Assembly (NCBI GenBank): GCA_028641055.1
Contig: CM054062.1
Location: 236,294,376-236,358,375, forward strand
From: Alopecurus myosuroides
Lineage: Eukaryota; Streptophyta; Magnoliopsida; Poales; Poaceae
Length of the DNA: 64,000 nt
Direction: 5' to 3'
Below, piece after piece: positions 56,320 through 64,000 of this stretch; within the stretch, counting starts at the first letter, position 1, and every line of letters begins with the position of its first letter. The notes beneath the pieces were generated by a model. That model was not told the DNA's origin. It made no database searches and saw only the letters and a program-made list of their open reading frames with translations. Made by a program: the position numbers and the translations under genes.

Positions 56320-59259
56320 TCAAACATCCGAGTCTTTCTCGCTGCTTTCATCTTCGGTGACTGCGGGAACCTCTTCTTCTGGATAAGTGATAGAAATGTT
56401 AACCATGGAAGCAATCTTGGTGGCGTGGCCTTTGACTTCATCAAAGATGGCGGTTCGCTGATCCTCTGTAGACCCTTGAGGGACACCAGAGGCCACGCGC
56501 CAAGATTTCGCATCAGGATAGTGCAGGCGCATAAGGCCTAGTGCCATGCGCGCACCACCTCGTGCAGCGGTGCGTAGGATGAATTCCTTTGATCCCGCAA
56601 CTTCCATGATGGCACCCGGGAGTTTGTAAACTTACGAGAAATCTATAGTACTTGCGGGAAGGAATTTATTAATCAATTGCATTCCTGCATTTCTGATTGC
56701 GTTCCATACCTCTCCAAAAGCTCGGATTTTCTCAATCCGAGAAATGCCTGGAATATTCCCTGTTTTGATGGCAGAAACGAGTTTAGGCCACAAAATAAAG
56801 GAAAGTAAGACATGGAGAAATTGGTAAAAGGAACTAACTTACCAAGAACCTTATCAATTTCGGTGCCTTCTTTCATGCGCGGGAATAGCATACTTTCAAA
56901 ATCATGGATAATAGATTTATTTTCTGCCGCTTGCAAAGAAGCCTGGGATTGAGCAATTCCAAGGGCCAGATTACTGGCTTCCAGGTCTTTTTGAACTTTC
57001 GTAAGTTCCTTGCGAAGGCTCGAGTTTTCTGCACGGAGCCGAGATGCATTGCTAGCGTCCTTGGCTACTTTGTTGGCTTTTGCTAAAGCAGCTAGGGGAC
57101 ACAAAAACATTTCGAGCTTATGAAAATTCGGGAAAAATGTTATCCGGATAAAAACTGCAGAGAATACACACCTGTTGTTTTAGATAATTGTAGCTGAGAT
57201 GATGCCAGCTCGTTGCTTTTCAACTCAATCATAGATTGAAGGGTTTTTACTTCTCTACTTTTGAGATTAAGCTTCTTAAAAACTTCCAAGTTTATGGCAT
57301 CTGCGGAATGCTGAATACGGAAATGAAAGCCAAATGCTTAAGTATGAAAAAGCATATGATGAAACATTAAGAAGAATTCAGGTTTTCAACTTAATGCTTG
57401 GGGGCTAGAGGTGTCACCTGGCTCATTTCTCGCAAGTCGGCCAAGTTCTCGTTGAATTCTTTGGCATATTCAGCAAAAAGAATCCCAACGTGATGAAGGC
57501 CATCTTGTAAGACCTGGCGAGGGGAAAATATAATATCATTGCGAACAACTAATCCGCCCTGTGGCCAAGGACGAATTAGAGGGGCAGGAGCGAAGAACTT
57601 TTTAGCCTCCGGACGAATATATCCAAGATCGTCGAACGGTTCTTCTTTTATCCGGATGTTACTGTCCAAATTGGAGACGGGTTCGTTTCCAGCAGAGGTC
57701 CGGAGATTTCCACCTGTCTGTGCTTCCGTTCTATTCCTCGGGCCCATGGCTGCGGAAGAAGATTCTTCTTTGATAGCAGTCTTATGTTTCTTCAGCTTCT
57801 TTGTTTTCAAAGGGGTTGGGGCAAGACTGAAAGAAGAATATCCGAGAGTTAAAAATCTCGAAGAACTGAAGGAGGATGGTAACTAGGAAAACCCCGGTAA
57901 AATACCTGGATGTGGCGACAGGAATTCCGTCAACAGTTACCATTTTCTCGAAAGTCACCTTCCTTTTGCGCTTCCGGTCGTGGTAAAACCTAGCATGTAG
58001 TTCGCTGAGTTCGGCATCGGAAGCAAGATCATTTCCTCCGAGTTCGATGAACTGGGAAAGAATTAACAACATATTAAAAGGTGGAGATACAAGTTAATCT
58101 GAGGAAACCTCGGAAACAGGGAAAGTATAAATACCTTGGGAACTCGATTTTCCACGTGGTAAATGGCTAGGTTTTCTTCGATTTGGGCGCTGGAGGCAAC
58201 CAGTTGATGAAGCCGCTTTATAAAATCTTTCTTGGTATAGGCTTTATCTGTTCCCCTCATGCTATCTTCTGGCCCTTGATATTCGCAAAGAAGCCGGGAA
58301 CGAAATGAAAGGGAATGAATGCGACGTCCGAACCAGCATAAAACAGTGTCCTTCCCGGTTAAGGAAGGTTTGGAAGAAGTAAGCTTGGCAATACGACGCT
58401 TTATCTTTATTAAATTTTCCGGCAATGTTTCAATTGCTTCAACTGTCCAACTCTCTCGAGGAATGGCGGCGGAATTAACGAATGAAGGAACCCCGATTTC
58501 CTTGCCAGGGAATGGGATGTCCTGATGATAAAAGAAAGAACCCAGCCAGGATTTGATGGGTTCTGGCATTTGTATTCTCGGGAACCAATCCTCTCTATTT
58601 TTCCGAAGAATGAAAGATATAGTTCCACAGATAGGGGAAATACCTTCTGTGATGTTATGCTTTACTTCAAAACAGTATTGCCAAAAATCTAGACTAGGAG
58701 TTATTCCGAGATATCCCTCAAAAAGGGCTTGGAAGCTAGCTAGATAGACGATGGAGTTTGGAGAGATATTATGCGGTTGGACGCCGTAATAGTTAAGGAT
58801 GTCTATGAAGAAGGCAGAAGGGGGTAAACCCATACCTCGCGTAATGTGAGATGTAAGGAGGGCACATTCTCCGTCTTTTGGTCTGGGCTCGAGCTCCCCA
58901 TCTGATTTTTCCCATTTGCCTTTAACTATTAATCCCTCTTTTGACATTTGTCGAAGGAGGACGAGGGAAGAGTTACTCGGATTCCAGTCGCCGACAAATT
59001 CTACTTCTTCAGTCGCAGTGTGTTCGTTGACTTGAAACAGGATCTTCTCCTCCGCCGTTTCAGGAGCGAACGGCGGGGAGGCGGCGGAGCTAGCGCCCGC
59101 AACGTCCGCGGCGGCAGAAAGATTTTCTCCGCCTGCCGCAGAGGCCGCGGATTTCTCCGGCTCGTCGCCGGCGTGCTTGGGTGACCCAGTTTGGGGATCT
59201 AGGTCGCTGATGATGTCGTTGATGGCGGCGCGAGTGGGCGACGACGGTGAGCCTGCCAT
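56320..59259 (-). CDS. Antisense six-exon gene of the Tat element (Transposase_28-type protein)
   Basis: Exons: 59259-58135, 58051-57906, 57826-57418, 57310-57172, 57091-56843 and 56759-56320. The five introns are 83, 79, 107, 80 and 83 bp, all GT-AG, and exon phases agree across every junction, giving 836 codons. Start: ATG 59259 (MAGSPSSPTRAA), chosen because a TATA box at 59392-59400 would place transcription start downstream of the other ATG (59376). The first exon has the 'putative gypsy type transposon' domain known from grass retroelements (SKEGLIVKGKWE, GMGLPPSAFFIDILNYYG, PNSIVYLASFQALFEGYLG, FWQYCFEVK). A basic DRKRKRKVTFEK follows, then a Leu/Lys/Glu coiled-coil region (exons 4-5), and an acidic C-terminus. 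One in-frame TAA (56632-56634) in the last exon would remove the last 104 residues. Role in the element's life is unknown. Confidence 0.85.
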
Positions 59260-59391
59260 TTTCGGGCGGCGCGTTCGTTTCCGGTGCTTGGAGGTGAGGA
59301 GTGCGCGGAACAGTGCGTCGCTTGGGAGCTTGCGCGCGTCAATGGCGAGAGCGGTGCGAGTGCGGAAGGTTTTCATTAAGGACGAGGATGG

Positions 59392-59400
59392 CTATTTATA
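59392..59400 (-). promoter_or_regulatory. TATA box of the antisense gene
   Basis: The minus strand reads CTATAAATAGCC, a consensus plant TATA, about 133 bp before ATG 59259. Initiation some 30 bp downstream would leave a leader of about 100 bp. This would make the gene independent of the LTR promoter. Confidence 0.6.
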
Positions 59401-59783
59401 GCTAGAAATCCGTCAAGATACGCGCCAACGGCTATTTTGACCGTTGGATGTTTGCCGCGTGTCGCTCGCCGGAAAATCCGGGAAATGAAACGACGGGGTA
59501 ATGATGGTTATCTCCCCGTTTCCCGCGAGAATCTGTCAGAGATATGTTTCTGGGTTTTTCCAAGTAAAACTCAAACGTCGCTTACGTCAGCATGATTGAG
59601 TGCGCTGACGTAAGAAGTTTCTTCTCCACGAAGGATTGTGAGAGAAAAGCCGGATTTTCAGGATTCCGAGTTTCATGCCACCATCTTTTTCAAAAGAAGA
59701 ATAAGAAGAATCAAGACTGCTGAATCAATATTTCTCGGACAAAGAATATTTGGCGAATGGCGGAGAATCAGAGTTTTGATCCT

Positions 59784-59796
59784 TCTTGGGGGCTAC
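59784..59796 (+). other. Polypurine tract of Tat element
   Basis: The string cttgggggctac abuts the 3' LTR. It is a usual plus-strand primer region in grass Tat elements, though only partly purine. Confidence 0.7.
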
Positions 59797-60348
59797 TGTC
59801 GGATATATACCAAATAGGGGTATAGAAGATGGTAGGCCAAGTTCCGGATTACCAGGGTGGCCTAAGTGGTAGTGGGCTTAGGTCCATTAGGCGGCCCAGT
59901 AATCCGACGCGCAGAAGCCGGATTCTAGAAGAACCCGGATCACAGCCCATGTGATCTGGCTTGGAGAAGAAGACGGATTCCTTGCTTTCCAAGTTACAAG
60001 TTACCGTAGTTTTCTAGGTTTCCTATTCTGTAAGCCCTAATCCGGCTATTATATAAAGCCGGACGGGAGATAAACAAAACAACCAACAAACAGAGAAGCT
60101 CTACGCCAACTCGCCGAGAAGCTCATCCTCGTCGAGTAGCTTAGATCTAAACCCTCACATTGTAACCCTGTTTACGGGCTTTAGTCCCAATTAGTGAGAA
60201 GTGCAGGAGTAGGCACGTCGTACTGTCGCGACGTACCGAACCTGGGTAAAATCCTGTGTTCTGTGTTATTACGCTATCCCGTTACCCCACGTCTCTACCG
60301 TAGTCTCATGGCACCCCCGTCTATGAAAAATACTACGATGTCTCGACA
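59797..60348 (+). repeat. 3' LTR of Tat element
   Basis: 552 bp, TGTCGG...CGACA. Differs from the 5' LTR at six places by eye (near 59843, 60045, 60048, 60261, 60330 and 60347). Confidence 0.95.
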
Positions 60349-61267
60349 ACCATCTCAAAGATCAGCCCTTGCATCATCCACATGACCACGAAGACCACCA
60401 CCGTCGAAGAAGCCGGGCCGCCGCCCCATCTCCAAACTCCCGCGTTGTCGACGACACCGCATCGAGTAAATTGCGGCCAGCGCGCCGCCTCTAGACCAGC
60501 TGCAAGCAACCACGCTGCCACGCAGCATCAGCTGCCGACAACGACCTCCTCCCTGCCGCAAACCGTTGCAGATCCTGATCCATAGGTCTGATGACCTGGA
60601 GAGTCGAGGCTGCCATGACCTCGGCTCCGCCGCCGCTGGTCCCTCCATCCGGTGAAGACTCCAAAGCGATGCCCGCAAGAGGGAATACGACGCCGGGACG
60701 CCGCCATCGCTCGACCCCGATGGGATCCGAGGTTTTCCCCGGAGATGCAACCGGAGGTCCGCCGAACGCAGCCCATCTCCGACGAAGAAGACGTCCTCCG
60801 CCACCAACCCGTCGACCAAAACGCCACCACCAACCTCCAATCCGGGATCCGAAGGGGAAGGCTCCCACTTGCACCCAAGGGAGAGGAGGTAAAGACGGCG
60901 CAAGGATCGCCGCCGGCAAGGATCGCCGCCCGCCCGCCACCACCGGCCGCCATGGCCGCCACCGCGACCAGGGCGTCGTCGCGCCTGGAGCTCGGGGCCG
61001 GCACCCCATCGAGACCGCCGTCTCCGCCTCGGAACGGCCACCGCGAATCGACCCCGCCGCCGCCTCGCAGATGCCGCCTCATCGGAGAATCCCCGCCGCC
61101 GCCGTCATGGACTCCGCCAGGGCTTAGCCCGACGGGATCTCGGGCGACGACGAGGCAGGCGCTGATGACGAGGGAGGGGCTCGGACTGGCGGCGGCGGCG
61201 TTCCCCCGAGCCGCCTGGAGGGCGGCGGCTGTAGGGTTAGGTCGTGCGCTGGAGCCTCTCTTGTTTA

Positions 61268-61673
61268 CTATGCATGGTTTGCCTTTTTCTCCGAAGAGGC
61301 CGCCTCTTCTGCAGGCTGTCGCTTTGATATGCAAGCCACAGAATCAGCCCTTCGGGACCATCCGAACCTATGTGGAGAGCTAGAGCAGTAATCCAACATG
61401 TAGCGTTGGCCATGCTCTCAGTTGTCGGATTTTTGCCCGTGGTCACGGGTGACCGTAAGCTAGCATCCCCCTTTATTACCACAGATTGTGTAACGTGGTA
61501 GTAGCCACTTGCCTGGACAATCTACCACGGTTTGGTTTGTGCAACAATCACATAAAAGACCGATGTGGTAGATGCATATAATAAGACCCCGAACGGATTA
61601 CCATATGGATAATCTAGTTAACAATGAAGTCATCCCGCTACATGAAGGTGGGGCATGTGGATCAAATACACTA
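61268..61673. other. Unassigned intergenic sequence
   Basis: About 400 bp without a supported gene. Complementary strings around accacag and taccacgg (61480-61530) suggest a decayed inverted repeat but no boundary could be set. Confidence 0.35.
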
Positions 61674-61766
61674 CTCCTCTGAACCGGAAAAAGTGTCGCT
61701 ACTTTAGCTAAGTACTTGTGCACCGTACGTGCATTTTCTTTGACAGTTAAATCAGATCGGAGGGAG
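61674..61766. mobile_element. Short Stowaway-type MITE
   Basis: 93 bp with TA duplication (61672-61673, 61767-61768); ends CTCCTCTGAACCGG and, on the other strand, CTCCCTCCGATCTG. Contains the aaaaagtgtcgctactttag string common in very small grass Stowaways; the right half is decayed. Confidence 0.7.
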
Positions 61767-62051
61767 TAGCTCGAGAGTCGCACCTCTGCTATGCTACCCG
61801 GTTATTTCCATGTCTACATGCATGATAAAAATTCTGACAGACACATTAGGTAAACTATACTAAATACATGAGTTCGATTTAGTAGGTCCTTCACGGCACG
61901 AGTCGATCTACCCACTCGAATTTGAAGAGGTTAGCGGTGTTTTTCCCAAGAGCAATTATCTAGCCTCGTTATGTCAAGTGCGTCAGGCTCGTTATACCAT
62001 ATTCTCTCGACTCCGATAAAATTACCTCTCATCAGTTAAAACTGATTCGAT

Positions 62052-62155
62052 GGATATGTTGATGATATTATTCTGCTCAGTTCCTCTGCTGCAGCTACGG
62101 ATCGTCTCATTGTGGCTCTCGGTTCTGATTTTGCTATCAAAGACCTGGTTAACGC
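62052..62155 (+). pseudogene. Copia reverse transcriptase fragment
   Basis: About 34 codons in one frame encode GYVDDIILLSSSAAATDRL followed by a stretch ending DFAIKDL, the YVDD catalytic region and next helix of Ty1/copia RT. Neither flank continues the domain, so this is an isolated scrap. Too short to place in a family. Confidence 0.8.
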
Positions 62156-62243
62156 ACTATATAATATAAAAATAGCTGCGCCCTCCCATCTATCCCACGT
62201 CTGAGGGTCTTCCTGTACGTCACAGCCTAGACGTGAGGAGAAA

Positions 62244-62515
62244 TGTTAAAACTTGTTAGCCTAGTCTTTCCATCAGTTCGTATTTTTGGAATATATGGCT
62301 AGTGCATCTGTCTAATATGGTATCAGAGCCAAGAGGTTTCAAGTTCAAGACTCTGCTCGCGCAGTTAAAAAAAAGATTCTGCGAACCGCACCAATCACAC
62401 GCTAAGGACTAAAATAGCCTAGACGCGAGGGGGAGTGTTAGAATATAAATATATTGCATAGCCCTTTCCATCAGTTCAGACTTTTGGTCTATATGGCTAG
62501 TGCATCAATTCAATA
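62244..62515 (+). mobile_element. TRIM/SMART-type miniature LTR retrotransposon
   Basis: Two short related ends, about 62244-62317 and 62436-62515, share TGTTA..., ctttccatcagttc and atatggctagtgcatc. PBS TGGTATCAGAGCC at 62318-62330 directly follows the first. A PPT-like gagggggag precedes the second. The internal part is only about 105 bp. Total 272 bp, within the range of grass TRIMs. No TSD was found, possibly because the copy belonged to a tandem. Confidence 0.7.
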
Positions 62516-62559
62516 TGGGCTAGTCAGTTCTTTTTCGGGTTATCAATTATGAGACGGAC

Positions 62560-62900
62560 TCGAGCGACGTTCGGGTTGGATTCGATCATCGGGTACGGGA
62601 GGGAGCTCAACTGGGAGCTAGCAGTATCCCGCTACACAGGGACAGGTTAAAGAAACTGACCCAGGTCGTATTCAACTCATGTACAAACTCCCGAGACCCA
62701 GCCTCCTATATAAAGGCTAGGAGGGATCGTAGAAAAACCGTAGACTCATAACGCATACACACATGCGCCAGATCTAATCTCTGAGCAGCAATCCCCTTGT
62801 AACCGAGGGGAACTCGCCGAGATAATACAAACATGCAGGACTAGGATTTACCTTCACACAAGGGCCCTAAACCTGGGTAAATCGTGCCCCCCTCCCACAT
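62560..62900 (+). repeat. Partial LTR-like sequence, gypsy type
   Basis: A TATA box cctatataaaggctagg (about 62705-62721), a cttgtaaccgaggggaactc string resembling an LTR polyadenylation region, and aaacctgggtaaatcgtg near 62870, like the cctgggtaaaatcctgtg of the Tat LTR (48681-48698), indicate an LTR fragment. No matching partner or internal region was found. Confidence 0.5.
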
Positions 62901-63060
62901 GTCCTGTCAAGCCGAGTATTCCACCATCGCTCATCTTACTTCACAAAACCTAGCACCTCAAGCACCGGATATGCCGTGGTACACCCACGACAAGAGTTAA
63001 AGTGGATTTCCCATCTAGATAGGAAGGAAAAAAGGCATGTGCCCAAAATAGCCAAATTCA

Positions 63061-63935
63061 TTAAATAAGGGAAAAGCTCACATACATAACAAAGCCTAGG
63101 TCGATAGTCAAAACAAAAAGACCCAACCAAAACCCACAACACCCGTCTAGGAGTGCATTCATGCGTTTGGACATGAGAACCACAACTTTACGCACAGGGA
63201 CGATTCCCCACCCCCTGCCGCTCTTGAGAGTCCGCCGAGGTTCCCCGTGTCGGGCCTCTCCCGCCACCGGCGTTCGCGCTGGTTGGTGTCGAGATGGGCT
63301 GGGGTGGCTCCCCTTGTTGTATAGGGTAGAGATCCATAGCAGTAGTTGTAGTTCTAGGGTTCCCTTTGTGGTGTTGTTGTGGAGTAGATCCCCGATCCTC
63401 TGCAGCCATGGATGGGGGCCCTCGAAGCTTTGCTCCGTTTCCGCGGCGTTGAGGTGGCGTGCGGCGTCGCAAGCGGTGGACAAGGTGGAGAGCATCTCCG
63501 AAAATAAGGCCTGCAAGGGCAGCGTTGCCGGCGAGAGGGCGGGCATCTCGTCGGAGTGGTTGGACCCTACCTCTCTCCACGCTCTCGGGTTGAGAAGGAG
63601 AAGGGTGGGGAATGACCTCTGCCTCAATAAGTCCGACTTCGTGGTACTTCTTCACCGTCATCCTCTCCGCTCGCCTCCCCAGATCCGTGGCAGGTACTCT
63701 GGGTTCGATGGTGAGCCGTTTTCTTCGAGGCGGTGTGGTTGTGCTTGCATCAGTCCGGTGAGCTCGAAGGCCGCCTGTTTTCTCTCCTTTTGGAACGCCA
63801 TGGTGGTGTTGCAGGAGAAGGATAGGCGGATGGAGAGCAATCTGGGGTGGTGTTCGAGTTCAAGAACCTACGATTGGAGCTTCTCAGCGGTAATCCTTGA
63901 TGGATCTCCGTTATCCATGGCCAACAGCTGGCCAT
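63061..63935 (-). other. GC-rich segment of unknown identity
   Basis: A minus-strand frame of 188 codons (63627-63061) and overlapping frames 63661-63188 and 63935-63750 occur in GC-rich DNA that turns AT-rich after about 63180. The products match no family I know. The 63627 frame has an Ala/Leu-rich, possibly helical start, and a hydrophobic tail. It could be the end of a gene, a retroposon like that at 47473-61255, or chance in GC-rich DNA. The sequence continues past the window. Confidence 0.3.
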
Positions 63936-64000
63936 TCAAGCCGAAGATCGACGTTTCAACCTCCCTTGTGAGGCCCTACTGGAGCGTGCTTGCTGATGGG

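Larger units (their letters stand above)
48237..60348 (+). mobile_element. Ty3/gypsy Tat-lineage element with antisense gene
   Basis: TSD ACCAT (48232-48236 and 60349-60353), 552-bp LTRs at 48237-48788 and 59797-60348 (six substitutions by eye), PBS-type string TGGCGCCCACCGTGAGGC at 48791-48808 and PPT-like cttgggggctac before the 3' LTR. Gag-protease and pol lie in sense. Two RNase H-like domains (degenerate plus archaeal-type) mark the Tat lineage. Between pol and the 3' LTR is 4.1 kb holding an antisense, intron-containing gene, as described for Retand/Grande-type relatives. One TAG between protease and RT and one at the LTR/PBS junction are the visible defects of the sense genes. Confidence 0.95.
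47473..61255 (-). mobile_element. GC-rich non-LTR retroposon lacking RT, split by the Tat element
   Basis: TSD CTCTCTTGTTTA (47461-47472 and 61256-61267). On the minus strand the element runs from 61255 to 47473 and ends in a short A tail (47473-47480); removing the nested element leaves about 1.67 kb. Just before the tail are two hairpins: TGCATCAA/TTGATGCA (47508-47524) and GGGA/TCCC (47488-47501), as expected of 3' ends recognised by LINE enzymes. The 5' part (60360-61255) is very GC-rich with trinucleotide-like repetition. No RT or endonuclease is visible, so it was mobilised in trans. An origin as a processed transcript is possible. Family not named. Confidence 0.75.

Noticed and set aside
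56636..56760. Extra intron in the last antisense exon beginning at GTAAGT (56635)
   Set aside because: The nearest acceptors would make an intron under 50 bp, and the frame is unchanged on both sides of the TAA, so a nonsense mutation is simpler.
59376..59376. Upstream ATG as start of the antisense gene
   Set aside because: It lies only about 16 bp from the TATA box, so transcription would start downstream of it. The ATG at 59259 is preferred, though a different promoter could allow the longer form.
60528..61383. Several 170-270 codon frames on both strands
   Set aside because: They overlap one another in extremely GC-rich, triplet-repetitive DNA of the retroposon, where stops are rare by chance. 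None shows a domain.
1..64000. CRISPR arrays, rRNA and tRNA genes, bacterial operon signals
   Set aside because: The repeats are LTRs, MITEs or local duplications. Strings such as TGGTATCAGAGC are retrotransposon primer sites complementary to tRNA, not tRNA genes. The DNA is a plant nuclear sequence.

Overview
This window is transposon-dense grass DNA, most probably from a Triticeae chromosome. It carries BARE/WIS/Angela-type copia LTRs, Athila-like and Tat-lineage Ty3/gypsy elements, Stowaway and Tourist/Harbinger MITEs, and one GC-rich host gene with a single GT-AG intron. No rRNA, tRNA or CRISPR structure was seen. Boundaries come from target-site duplications (TSDs), LTR termini, primer binding sites (PBS) and polypurine tracts (PPT) read by eye.

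Layout. 1-2731: right-hand part of an Athila-like gypsy element on the minus strand (gag remnant, PBS, 5' LTR), cut by the window edge. 2732-8160: decayed endogenous caulimovirid (tungrovirus-like), AT-rich and ending in TA repeats. 8215-8583: inverted-repeat element lying inside a (TA)n tract. 8833-8983: Stowaway MITE. 9121-37846: minus-strand LINE with a 16-bp TSD, split by an Athila-like element (10796-33960, TSD CCCAC). The right LTR of that Athila-like element is itself split twice, by a second Athila-like element (17844-24323, TSD ATTAT) and by a very young Angela-type copia (24755-33135, TSD TCTTG). 37926-42876: young copia with nearly complete coding capacity (TSD ACTAA).

43784-45049 (minus) is the only convincing host gene, a two-exon serpin of 389 residues with a proximal Harbinger-type MITE upstream. 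45594-47460 is unassigned sequence around a Stowaway MITE.

47473-61255 is a minus-strand GC-rich non-LTR retroposon with a 12-bp TSD, split by a 12.1-kb Tat-lineage gypsy element (48237-60348, TSD ACCAT). Besides sense gag-pro-pol, this Tat element carries a six-exon antisense gene with its own TATA box (56320-59259). That gene is the most interesting object in the window. 61268-64000 holds fragments: a Stowaway MITE, a copia RT scrap, a miniature LTR element (TRIM) with a sign of tandem arrangement, an LTR-like piece and an unassigned GC-rich segment.

The nesting gives relative ages: LINE, then Athila-like element 1, then Athila-like element 2 and the Angela-type element; and retroposon, then Tat element. 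LTR mismatch counts (about 2/1654 Angela type, 1/358 copia, 6/552 Tat) agree with recent arrival of the inner or intact elements.
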